NCBI RefSeq assembly: GCF_001277295.1
Contig: NZ_CP011456.1
Span: 3,848,001-3,912,000 of the forward strand
Direction of reading: 5' to 3'
Length of the DNA: 64,000 bases
Source of the DNA: Anabaena sp. WA102
GTDB taxonomy: Bacteria; Cyanobacteriota; Cyanobacteriia; Cyanobacteriales; Nostocaceae
Made by a program: the position numbers and the translations under genes. Under the pieces are notes generated by a model. That model saw only the letters and a list, made by a program, of their open reading frames with translations, did no database searches and was not told the origin of the DNA. This document shows positions 18,080 to 25,725 of the stretch, in pieces (positions within the stretch are counted from its first letter, which is position 1; each line of letters starts with the position of its first letter).

Positions 18080-18307
18080 ATGACTATTTTAATTTCTCTA
18101 TTGGTTGTTGGTTGGGTAGCAGTTTCTGTTATCGGTTCTCTAGCCTACTTTATGGGTGAACAAAGCAAGCCCATTCACGAACGCAACTGGGCTTCTGATA
18201 AGTTTGCAGCTTTAGCTAAATCTATTACTGGTGTAGATATGGACTATGCCCAACGCGTACCTGTCTATGCTATTGATGCTTACCACAGCCGTAATTTACC
18301 CAGATAG
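18080..18307 (+). CDS. Small single-span membrane protein, probably photosynthesis-related
   Basis: The start is placed at ATG 18080, preceded by a CGAGG ribosome-binding site, giving 75 residues. Upstream in-frame codons run through AT-rich untranslated DNA. The N-terminus is one membrane helix (MTILISLLVVGWVAVSVIGSLAYFMG), followed by a conserved-looking soluble tail (PIHERNWASDKFAALAKSITG...YAQRVPVYAIDAYHSRNLPR). Size and layout suit a small photosystem accessory subunit; the Psb35 (Ssl2148-type) family is a possible match from memory, not verified. Confidence 0.75.
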   Translation: MTILISLLVVGWVAVSVIGSLAYFMGEQSKPIHERNWASDKFAALAKSITGVDMDYAQRVPVYAIDAYHSRNLPR

Positions 18308-18372
18308 TATTTAGTGGCAATTTGACAAGATGTATATAAAAATAACCCCCAGTCAGAATTCTGCGGGTTTAG

Positions 18373-18404
18373 ATCCCCGACTTTTTGAAAAAGTCGGGGA
18401 TATG
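18373..18404. terminator. Hairpin ATCCCCGACTTTTT...GTCGGGGAT
   Basis: A perfect stem of about 13 bp with a short loop (ATCCCCGACTTTTTGAAAAAGTCGGGGAT region), between two convergent genes. The same hairpin with a CTTC variant occurs at 22453-22481, also in a convergent gap. It may act as a bidirectional terminator, or be a dispersed palindrome. Confidence 0.55.
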
Positions 18405-18416
18405 GGAACTACTTAA

Positions 18417-20009
18417 TTAAAATGCTGGACGGTAAACACGATAGTTAATATTGGGGAAAATATTATCCATTGATTCGACTTTTTCCAACCAACCACTATC
18501 AACCTTACCAACTTTCACATCTTCATACAGCTTATTAAAACGCATTAAATGCGATCGCGTTCTTCTGACTGCATAGGGAACCATTGTTCCTGTCCGCATA
18601 ATAAACGCCCAGTCAGAAGATTGTGCTAATAACAACTCTCGCGCAGCTTGGTTAAGTGCTTTTTCCTGTAATTCATCTTCAGCTTCAATTTGGGAAATTT
18701 CAATCATCCGTTCCGCAGCTTTGTGCAAATGTGGATAAACCCAAGCATTAGTATCATTCAACCAATATTCATGGAAACCCTTAAAGCCCCAACTCGACTG
18801 AGCCGGACGACATACTTGTTGCTGAGGATTAGCCCGTAAATAATCGGCTAAATGGGTCATTTCATAGGTTTTCTGGTCATACCATGACTTACGGAACAGA
18901 TAATCAATAAACCAAGGACCCTCATACCACCAATGACCAAATAACTCCGCATCATAAGGGGAAACAATAATTGGCGGGCGACCCATGATATTGTGTAAAT
19001 GCCCAGTTTGCTGCTCACGATTATACATGAAGTTAGCAGCGTGTTCTGCCGCTTTTTCCTTTGCCCAGTAAGGATCATAAAGAGCTTTATCGGAAAGACC
19101 TAAGCCCCGTCCGGTAATTTTATGATACTTAATGCCAGTATTTTTTCGCTGACCATTGGGCATAATATAGGGCTTAATATATTCATATTCAGCTTCCCAA
19201 CCCAGGTCTTTATAAAATTCCCGATATTCGGCTGCACCAGGATAACCCACTTCAGAAGACCATACTTGCTGAGAAGATTCATGATCTCGACCAAAAGCCG
19301 CTACACCAGGTTCTGTAAAAATCGGGGCATAACTACCGAAGCGCGGACGGGGACGAGCGTATAAAATACCATGACCATCGGTGAGGAAATAACGTAAACC
19401 AGCATCCGCCAGCATTCGCTCCACACCTTCATAGTAAGCACATTCTGGCAACCAAATCCCTCTAGGCGCTTGACCAAAGGTTTCCTCATAATGTTCACAA
19501 GCTACCTGAATTTGCGCCCAAACTGCTTGGGGATACATTTTCATTAATGGTAAGTAGCCGTGAGTCGCACCACAGGTAATAATTTCTAAGTTATTACTAT
19601 CTTGGAACTGTTTAAATGCTGTAACTAAATCACCCTGATAACGTTCCCATAACTCCCGCGCTTGATTAAATTCAGTTGCATAATGTTCTGCTAAATACCG
19701 CAGATGACCATTATGAATATTGCGCTCAGATTCTAGTTCTATAAGCTCTTCTAGTTGTGATAAGTGAGCATCATAGCGTTCTTGCAATAAAGGATCACGA
19801 AGCATAGAAATCAAAGGCGGAGTCATACTCATGGTGAGTTTAAAATCAACGCCATCTCGTTTTAAGCCTTCAAATACTTTTAATAAAGGAATGTAAGTTT
19901 CAGTAATCGCTTCATACAGCCATTCTTCTTCTAGCACATAATCACTTCCGGGGTGACGAACGAAGGGCAGGTGTGCGTGAAGTACAAGCGCGACGTAGCC
20001 TATAGACAT
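18417..20009 (-). CDS. GH57 1,4-alpha-glucan branching enzyme
   Basis: A 530-residue GH57 protein with a DUF1957-type C-terminus. It opens with the GH57 signature GYVALVLHAHLPFVRHP, contains the nucleophile in GIWLPECAYYEG (E189) and the acid/base Asp in SPYDAELFGHWWYEGP. The helical C-terminal region (SWGFKGFHEYWLNDTN...) is characteristic of branching enzymes rather than amylases. It introduces alpha-1,6 branches into glycogen in the cytoplasm. ATG at 20009; no operon partner, though a phosphohexomutase of the same pathway lies 2 kb away. Confidence 0.88.
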   Translation of the reverse strand: MSIGYVALVLHAHLPFVRHPGSDYVLEEEWLYEAITETYIPLLKVFEGLKRDGVDFKLTMSMTPPLISMLRDPLLQERYDAHLSQLEELIELESERNIHNGHLRYLAEHYATEFNQARELWERYQGDLVTAFKQFQDSNNLEIITCGATHGYLPLMKMYPQAVWAQIQVACEHYEETFGQAPRGIWLPECAYYEGVERMLADAGLRYFLTDGHGILYARPRPRFGSYAPIFTEPGVAAFGRDHESSQQVWSSEVGYPGAAEYREFYKDLGWEAEYEYIKPYIMPNGQRKNTGIKYHKITGRGLGLSDKALYDPYWAKEKAAEHAANFMYNREQQTGHLHNIMGRPPIIVSPYDAELFGHWWYEGPWFIDYLFRKSWYDQKTYEMTHLADYLRANPQQQVCRPAQSSWGFKGFHEYWLNDTNAWVYPHLHKAAERMIEISQIEAEDELQEKALNQAARELLLAQSSDWAFIMRTGTMVPYAVRRTRSHLMRFNKLYEDVKVGKVDSGWLEKVESMDNIFPNINYRVYRPAF

Positions 20010-20440
20010 AATATTTTTTATGTGTGGTACTTGGAGGTTACAGACAAAAAAGTCTGTGTGGGGAAATTAAGAATATTTTAAGACTATATGGGTCATTGGT
20101 CATGAATCCTCGGCTAATACTTAATAGAAAAATATTTTGGTCTAGCACCGCTTCGCGGAAGTTCAACGGGTGGTTAGAAACCGCGTCTACACTTACTTGT
20201 GAAATCCCTTAGTCCGTTTTAACGGACTTGAGCTATGAGACAGGGAATTCATTCCCTGGCGTATTTGCAAGCTTCCCATATTTGTCTGTTCATGATCAAT
20301 ATAATCATCAATCAAATTCGGAAATAGCCTTTTTTCCTCAATACATAAAATGATTAATTTTTACAGTGCATAAATCCTAAATTACTGATTTTCAGTAAAT
20401 CAAGGTAGAATGTCCTATAAACGTCCTAACTACCAAGATT
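20010..20440. other. 430-bp intergenic stretch with dispersed repeats
   Basis: Contains a 'cgcttcgcgg' repeat fragment (about 20147-20160) and the double palindrome at 20210-20262. The rest is AT-rich and should hold the divergent promoters of the branching enzyme and the kinase. A 62-codon frame here has no coding character. Confidence 0.5.
20210..20262. repeat. Double-palindrome repeat GTCCGTTTTAACGGAC + CAGGGAATTCATTCCCTG, copy 1
   Basis: Two perfect palindromes joined by TTGAGCTATGAGA. A copy with one change (GAATTTATTC) is at 51571-51622. Both lie in gaps upstream of plus-strand genes, and the structure could form two adjacent stem-loops in RNA. Confidence 0.75.
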
Positions 20441-22216
20441 ATGAGCCTGTGCATCAATTCTAACTGCCCAAAGCCACAAAATCCCGATAATATCCTTTTT
20501 TGTCAAGCCTGTGGCTCGGAAGTCTTGCTACAACAACGTTATCGGGTACAATGTCAGTTAGGACGGGGTGGCTTTGGTGTGACTTATGAGATTAACGAAG
20601 TCAGAACCAATCAGGCTAAAGTTCTCAAAGTCTTGATTAATAACAACCCTAAAGCCGTAGAATTATTTAAACAAGAAGCTGATGTTTTAAGTCAACTCCA
20701 TCATTCCGGTATTCCTCAAGTAGAATCAGACGCTTATTTTGAATATTATCCCTACAATAGCCAAAATCCAATTCATTGTTTGGTAATGGAAAAAGTTGTG
20801 GGAGAAGATTTAGAAAAATATATGCGAAAACGTGGTTTGCGTCCTATTAACCAAACTACAGCTATAGAATGGCTAAAAGATCTAATTATTATTTTAGAAC
20901 AGGTACATAATAAAGACTTCTTTCATCGAGATATTAAACCACCTAATATTATGTTGCGGTCTGAAAGTGCCGAATTGGTATTAATTGATTTTGGGACTGT
21001 GAGGAAGGTAACATCTACAGTATTTAAACAACAAGGTGGTGTCACAGGAATAATTTCCGCAGGTTACACACCCTCGGAACAAATTAATCATAATGCTGTA
21101 CCTCAATCTGATTTTTTTGCTTTAGGACGGACATTTGTTTATTTACTCACAGGTAAAGAACCACTTGATCCAATCATGTATGATTCCTATAATGAAACAT
21201 TAAATTGGCGGAATCATGCACCACAAATATCATCTATGTTGGCAGATTTATTAGATGATATGATGCAGCGTTTATATAAAGATCGTCCTCAAAACTCCCA
21301 TGAGATTTTGCAAAGAATAGCAGCAATAGAAAAAGCTTTACAATCACCAAAACCTCAACCACCAAAACCTCAACCACCAATACCTTCCAATAACCTTAAA
21401 ACCTTTAGTTTTGAAGTTGTCACCACAGACGCACGGGGAAATATCACCAACCGACGCAACGCAAGCGCGAAATACTTTACAGAAGACTTAGGAAATGGTG
21501 TGACGTTGGACATGGTGGAAATCCCAGGGGGAACATTTATCATGGGTTCACCGAAAAGCGAAAAAAATAGATCCTCAAGTGAAAGTCCCCAACACCAAGT
21601 TACAGTTCCCAGTTTCTACATGGGAAAATATGAATTGACACAGGCACAGTATCAAGCTATCATAGGAACTAACGCTTCCAACTTCAAAGGCGATAACTGC
21701 CCAGTTGAAAGAGTTAGTTGGAATGATGCAGTTGCTTTCTGTGAAAAATTAAGTCAAAAAACAGGCAAAAAATACAGATTACCCAGTGAAGCAGAATGGG
21801 AGTATGCTTGTCGTGCCGGAACTACCACACCATTTTATTTTGGTGAAAGTATTACTCCAGATTTGGTAAATTATGATGGTGATTATACCTATGCTTCTGC
21901 ACCAAAAGGAAAATATCGTCAGCACACTACAGATGTAGGAACTTTTCCCCCTAACTCTTTTGGTTTGTACGATATGCACGGTAATGTCTGGGAATGGTGT
22001 CAAGATGACTATAAAGATAATTATATAAATGCGCCTACAGATGGCAGTGCTTTGACAAGTCCAAGCCGGAGCGCAAAGCTGCTGCGCGGTGTTTCGTGGA
22101 ACGACAGTCCTGGATGTTTCCGTTCTGCTGCTCGCTTCTACATCTCCCTCGACTACAACAACAACGACCACGATATTGGTTTTCGGTTTGTGTGTAGTGG
22201 TGCGGCGAGGACTTAG
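20441..22216 (+). CDS. Ser/Thr protein kinase fused to FGE-sulfatase (C-type-lectin-fold) domain
   Basis: A 591-residue protein in three parts. Residues 1-25 are a zinc-ribbon (CINSNCP...CQACG). Residues 35-300 are a Hanks-type kinase with glycine loop GRGGFG, K63, catalytic HRD at 162-164 and DFG at 183-185. A proline/lysine linker (PKPQPPKPQPP) follows, then a formylglycine-generating-enzyme-like domain (VEIPGGTFIMGSP...LPSEAEWEYACRAG...FGLYDMHGNVWEWCQD...GFRFVC). Such FGE domains often serve as binding scaffolds rather than enzymes. The C-terminal 35 residues show a run of 13 codons all ending in C, foreign to the AT-rich gene, which matches a diversity-generating-retroelement variable region. 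It is monocistronic with no membrane segment. Confidence 0.9.
   Translation: MSLCINSNCPKPQNPDNILFCQACGSEVLLQQRYRVQCQLGRGGFGVTYEINEVRTNQAKVLKVLINNNPKAVELFKQEADVLSQLHHSGIPQVESDAYFEYYPYNSQNPIHCLVMEKVVGEDLEKYMRKRGLRPINQTTAIEWLKDLIIILEQVHNKDFFHRDIKPPNIMLRSESAELVLIDFGTVRKVTSTVFKQQGGVTGIISAGYTPSEQINHNAVPQSDFFALGRTFVYLLTGKEPLDPIMYDSYNETLNWRNHAPQISSMLADLLDDMMQRLYKDRPQNSHEILQRIAAIEKALQSPKPQPPKPQPPIPSNNLKTFSFEVVTTDARGNITNRRNASAKYFTEDLGNGVTLDMVEIPGGTFIMGSPKSEKNRSSSESPQHQVTVPSFYMGKYELTQAQYQAIIGTNASNFKGDNCPVERVSWNDAVAFCEKLSQKTGKKYRLPSEAEWEYACRAGTTTPFYFGESITPDLVNYDGDYTYASAPKGKYRQHTTDVGTFPPNSFGLYDMHGNVWEWCQDDYKDNYINAPTDGSALTSPSRSAKLLRGVSWNDSPGCFRSAARFYISLDYNNNDHDIGFRFVCSGAART
22085..22203 (+). other. Candidate DGR variable region (VR) at the 3' end of the kinase-FGE gene
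   Basis: From RGVSWND to GFRFVC. Codons 565-577 (22133-22171) read CGC TTC TAC ATC TCC CTC and continue GAC TAC AAC AAC AAC GAC CAC: thirteen NNC codons, as expected if a template of AAC-type codons was copied with adenine-specific errors. FGE/C-type-lectin C-termini are the known DGR target fold, and the invariant W-N and I-G-F-R flanks match that layout. No reverse transcriptase or template repeat is in this window, so the retroelement would have to act in trans from elsewhere. Confidence 0.6.
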
Positions 22217-22448
22217 TAGCCCTTTACACTCTTGCTCTTTTGCTCTCTTCTCTTTTTTTCTTTTCCCTTCTTAACCCACCGCCGTTAGGCGGAAAATATT
22301 TTTCTACAAAAATCTGGTTTTGGTGTCTGGATTCATTATAGCACAGATTTTTTATTTTGTCTGAATCAGGATATCCAGGATTTAAGGATTTACAGGATGG
22401 AAGAAGGGGTGGGATTTTGAATGTTAGGAAATTCTGTTTATTCAAGAT

Positions 22449-22483
22449 CCCAATATCCCCGACTTCTTCAAGAAGTCGGGGAT
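22449..22483. terminator. Hairpin ATCCCCGACTTCTT...GTCGGGGAT
   Basis: A stem-loop of about 13 bp (AATATCCCCGACTTCTTC with its complement) in the convergent gap between the kinase and rsgA. Same family as 18373-18404. Further upstream (22270-22290) a CCGCCGTTAGGCGG palindrome follows the kinase stop. Confidence 0.5.
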
Positions 22484-22500
22484 ATGAAATTTATCTAGAA

Positions 22501-23628
22501 TCAATCCTCACTGTCTTGATATAAGTTCTGTAAATCTTGTAATTGGGTTTTCCGAGAAATTCGGCGATATTTTTTACTTTCTAGTTTGGGTTCGTATTGA
22601 CTCTGACCTTTACCTTTAGATATTAATTTCAGACTTGATTCGGGGTCAGCTTGTTGGTTAATATGGCTTTGATGAGCGATCGCATCATCCAGAAATTCTA
22701 AATAATGCTGATATCGTTCCCAGTCACCACTAACAGCACAGTCTGGCTCATCTTTATGGATACAATCACTAAAGCGACAATGAGCCGCTGCTAGGCGTTC
22801 TCTTGCTTCTGGGAAATAGTGAATTAATTCTTCGGGACTACAATCTAAATCTGGCTGATTAAAACCAGGAGTATCTGCTAATAATCCACCTGTAGGCATT
22901 TCAAATAATTCTACATGACGGGTAGTATGGCGACCACGAGCTAATTTACCGGAAACTTCCCCCACGCGCAGGTTAATATCGGGAATCAAACTATTAATTA
23001 AGCTGGATTTCCCCACACCAGAAGGACCAGCAATCACAGTAATTTTATCCTGCAAATATGTGGCTATTTGGTCAATATTAATGCTATTTTGAACGCTAAT
23101 AAATAAAGGTTGATAGCCCCAAGCCAGTAAGCGATCGCTAATTTGCTGTTTTTCTTCTAAAGAGACTAAATCACATTTATTCAAACATAACAGCACATCA
23201 ACGCCTGTAGACTCAGCTTTGATTAAAAATCTACTTAATTGTACAGGTTCTAAGGGAGGATCAGCAACAGCAAAAACCAGGAGAATTTGATTGACATTAG
23301 CGATCGCTGGGCGATTCAATAGACTATGACGAGGTAAAACCTCACCCACAGCCCCCCGTCCCCCTGCCCAATCTGGTTCTTCCACAATCACGCGATCGCC
23401 CACCATCACCTGCTGACCAATCTTTTTCAAGCGCGTCCTCCGCGTACAGAGGAGGATAGGGGCAGGGGGCAGAGGGCAGGGAGCAGGGGAGAAATTTGTT
23501 TCTGAGTTCTGATTTCTGATTTCTTCTGAACTCCTGACCTCCTCATCCATCTGCACCCGATAAAAATTAGCCTGTACAGCTAACACCGTACCCAATAACT
23601 GTTTAGTAGAAATATTTTCCCCTGTCAT
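22501..23628 (-). CDS. rsgA: Ribosome small-subunit maturation GTPase RsgA
   Basis: A circularly permuted GTPase that checks late 30S assembly. The order is OB-fold, then G4 (LNKCDL), G1 (AGPSGVGKSSLIN), G3 (DTPGFNQPDL), then a C-terminal zinc site (C...HCRFSDCIH...C). The start is ATG 23628 (MTGENISTKQ), which overlaps the tusA-like stop as ATGA; the longer frame upstream is out of family. Oddity: between YRVQMDEEV and LLCTRRTRLKKIG the protein carries about 27 extra residues (SSEEIRNQNSETNFSPAPCPLPPAP) encoded by tandem repeats, inserted in frame in the OB-fold. The end is a long charged tail. Confidence 0.92.
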   Translation of the reverse strand: MTGENISTKQLLGTVLAVQANFYRVQMDEEVRSSEEIRNQNSETNFSPAPCPLPPAPILLCTRRTRLKKIGQQVMVGDRVIVEEPDWAGGRGAVGEVLPRHSLLNRPAIANVNQILLVFAVADPPLEPVQLSRFLIKAESTGVDVLLCLNKCDLVSLEEKQQISDRLLAWGYQPLFISVQNSINIDQIATYLQDKITVIAGPSGVGKSSLINSLIPDINLRVGEVSGKLARGRHTTRHVELFEMPTGGLLADTPGFNQPDLDCSPEELIHYFPEARERLAAAHCRFSDCIHKDEPDCAVSGDWERYQHYLEFLDDAIAHQSHINQQADPESSLKLISKGKGQSQYEPKLESKKYRRISRKTQLQDLQNLYQDSED

Positions 23629-23882
23629 GCCACAGTAACCGGACGACGGATAACCAGGGAAAAATAGCCAGTACAATCTGTAATTTGTTCCACTTGATAA
23701 CCAGCCATTGTCAGACTATCAGGAACTTGTTCTATCGGTTCACCCGGATCTAACCAGACTTCCAACAAATCGCCAGGAGGCATCTTTTCCAGAAATAATT
23801 TTGTCCGCACAAAATTAATCGGGCAAGGAGTACCACGTAAATCGAGTTGAGCATCAGGGGTGAATACAGAAGACCCAATCAT
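23625..23882 (-). CDS. TusA/SirA-family sulfurtransferase-like protein
   Basis: An 85-residue protein with the TusA signature LDLRGTPCPINFVRTK, in which Cys is the expected sulfur carrier; the family's CPxP motif here reads CPIN. It is linked by ATGA overlaps to dnaJ upstream and rsgA downstream, so it is part of one translationally coupled operon. TusA proteins pass sulfur to tRNA-thiolation or cofactor pathways; the precise partner here is unknown. Length is normal for the family. Confidence 0.85.
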   Translation of the reverse strand: MIGSSVFTPDAQLDLRGTPCPINFVRTKLFLEKMPPGDLLEVWLDPGEPIEQVPDSLTMAGYQVEQITDCTGYFSLVIRRPVTVA

Positions 23883-25012
23883 GACTTAAACAAGCCTCCT
23901 AAGAAACCTTCTAAACCACCCTTACCAGTTCTGTCTCCCTTAATTTTAGCCAACTTCTCCAGTAGTTCTCGTTCCTCTGGGATGATCTTCGTGGGAATAT
24001 CAATTAACACCGTCAACAGATGATCACCACGACTCACAGGATTACCCAGACGGGGAACACCACGATTTTCTAATTTCATGATTGTATTCGGTTGAGTTCC
24101 AGAGGGAATAATTAACTCCACAGGTCCATCTACCGTATTTACCTCCAATCGGCAACCTAAAATCGCTTGTAAGTAGCTAATTTTAATTTCCGAGTTAACA
24201 TTAATGCCCTCACGATGAAATTCTTCATCTTCATTGACAAACAAGTAAACGTATAAATCACCTGGAGGACCATTCCGTTGACCCGCATCTCCTTCTTGGG
24301 AAATCCGTAGTCTTGTGCCATTGTCCACACCGGCGGGAACATTAATTTTCAGTTTCTTTGTAACCTGATTTGCGCCCTTACCATCACAAGCATTACACTT
24401 ATCTTCCACCACTGTTCCTGTGCCATCACAAGTGGGACAAGTTGATACTTGAGTAAAGCTACCAAAAGGAGTTCTTGTTACCCGTCTAACTTGACCTGAA
24501 CCGCTACAGGTGCTACAAGTCCGGGGGCGAGTTCCTGATTTAGCGCCAGAACCAGTACAAACTTCACAGGTTTCTAAATGGGAAATCCGAATTTCCTTTT
24601 CTCCACCAAATACCGCTTCCCGAAAATCTAATTTCAGGTCTAAGCGCAGATCATCGCCCCGTACTGGTCCACTCCGCCGTCTTTGCTGGGGTTGTCCACC
24701 TGGAGCAAAGCCGCTGAAAATGCTCTCAAAGATATCGGCAAAACCACCCATGTCACCCATATCCTGGAAACCAGGACCAGCCGCAGCCGCGCCAGAAACA
24801 CCTGCTTCACCAAAGCGGTCATAACGGGCGCGAACTTCTGGTTCAGATAGCACTTCGTAGGCGCGGTTAATTTCCTTAAATCGTTCCTCTGCCCCAGATT
24901 CTTTATTTACATCTGGGTGATACTTTCGGGCTAGGCGGCGATAAGCCTGTTTAATCTCTTCTTTCTCGGCGTCACGAGAGACACCCAGGGTTTCATAATA
25001 GTCTCGGGCCAT
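23879..25012 (-). CDS. dnaJ: Chaperone DnaJ (Hsp40, type I)
   Basis: A 377-residue co-chaperone: J-domain with HPD (ARKYHPDVNK, residues about 29-38), a G/F-rich segment, then four CxxCxGxG zinc motifs (CEVCTGSG, CSTCSGSG, CPTCDGTG, CNACDGKG) and the substrate-binding C-terminal domains. It stimulates the ATPase of DnaK and delivers clients. The stop overlaps the tusA-like start (ATGA). It follows dnaK but is separated from it by about 710 bp of repeat-rich DNA, so it probably has its own promoter. Confidence 0.97.
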   Translation of the reverse strand: MARDYYETLGVSRDAEKEEIKQAYRRLARKYHPDVNKESGAEERFKEINRAYEVLSEPEVRARYDRFGEAGVSGAAAAGPGFQDMGDMGGFADIFESIFSGFAPGGQPQQRRRSGPVRGDDLRLDLKLDFREAVFGGEKEIRISHLETCEVCTGSGAKSGTRPRTCSTCSGSGQVRRVTRTPFGSFTQVSTCPTCDGTGTVVEDKCNACDGKGANQVTKKLKINVPAGVDNGTRLRISQEGDAGQRNGPPGDLYVYLFVNEDEEFHREGINVNSEIKISYLQAILGCRLEVNTVDGPVELIIPSGTQPNTIMKLENRGVPRLGNPVSRGDHLLTVLIDIPTKIIPEERELLEKLAKIKGDRTGKGGLEGFLGGLFKS

Positions 25013-25593
25013 ATAGCAAGGTTAAAATTTAGAAGGAAGCAGAATTACAGAAAATACTAGCTAATAGGTTCAAGGTAACACTTTAACAAGAATACAGACT
25101 TTTAGGAGTGCAAATAGCGGGGATTAGCGTTAGTCATGCTCTTTTTTAATTTTTGTTAATAATTATTATTTTCTTGGCATTAGTGTCCACAATAATGATC
25201 ATAGGGTATGTTTAAAGTGGTTGCTTAAGCGTCTGGAAAAGAGTAAATCTGTCCTTATTTTTCCTAGACCTGGGTTTTGTCTGGGATTTTTCCGCCGTTC
25301 GTAAAGACAAATTACATTAAATCGTTCCTGCTATATTATTGTGCTATTGAAGTGTGGAAAACCCACCTATTGATTATAGGTACTAGCCGTACTATTAAAT
25401 GTGGAAAACCCAACCTATACTTTTGGCTAGGTATATGGTATGGCTGTGTTAAGCAGATATTTGGCATGGTAAATTTCTAGTACGCTGTGGCGTAAGTGAA
25501 TGAACCATTCTAAATCCTCCAAAAGCCTATACTGTCTTCATTTTGACTTTTGACTTTTGACTTCTGACTTTTGACTTCCGCCTTGCGGTACTA
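25013..25593. other. Repeat-rich gap between dnaK and dnaJ
   Basis: Holds the presumed dnaJ promoter, a pair of 20-bp direct repeats (TGTGGAAAACCCACCTAT at about 25353 and TGTGGAAAACCCAACCTAT at about 25399), the CTAGTAC repeat at 25477-25509, and a GACTTTT heptamer array (25543-25576). A 67-codon frame at 25277 lacks coding character. Confidence 0.5.
25477..25509. repeat. Dispersed repeat CTAGTACRCTGYGGCGTAAG..., copy 1
   Basis: A 33-bp sequence with two differences from 61064-61096, both followed by TGAATGAACCATT. The second copy cuts off the RTX pseudogene. Function unknown. Confidence 0.7.
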
Positions 25594-25725
25594 AGTAGGT
25601 GAACACAATAAAACCAAACTGTGTAAGTGTAAAGAAGCGTAAAATCGCCCAAACCCTCTTCACTCTTGCCTTTTGCCTCTTGCCTTTTGCCTTGCCATAA
25701 CGACAATTTTCAATGCCAACCTACT
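25594..25725. mobile_element. AGTAGGT miniature element, copy C (132 bp), inserted in the dnaK stop codon
   Basis: Starts AGTAGGTGAACAC and ends CCAACCTACT, with TA at 25592-25593 and 25726-25727. On the minus strand dnaK ends GAC-TA then the A of the element, giving TAA. Without the element the sequence would read GAC TAG TAC, so the original stop was TAG at the same position. Confidence 0.85.

Noticed and set aside
18417..20009. Alpha-amylase or mannosidase assignment for the GH57 protein
   Set aside because: The C-terminal region and the WLPECAYYEG / SPYDAELFGHWW motifs fit branching enzymes better.
21779..22171. Minus-strand frame of 130 codons inside the kinase-FGE gene
   Set aside because: Shadow of the FGE domain; the valine run is just the complement of the AAC-rich variable region.
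22085..22216. Complete DGR cassette in the window
   Set aside because: No reverse transcriptase, accessory Avd gene or template repeat was found within 64 kb; only the candidate target is here.
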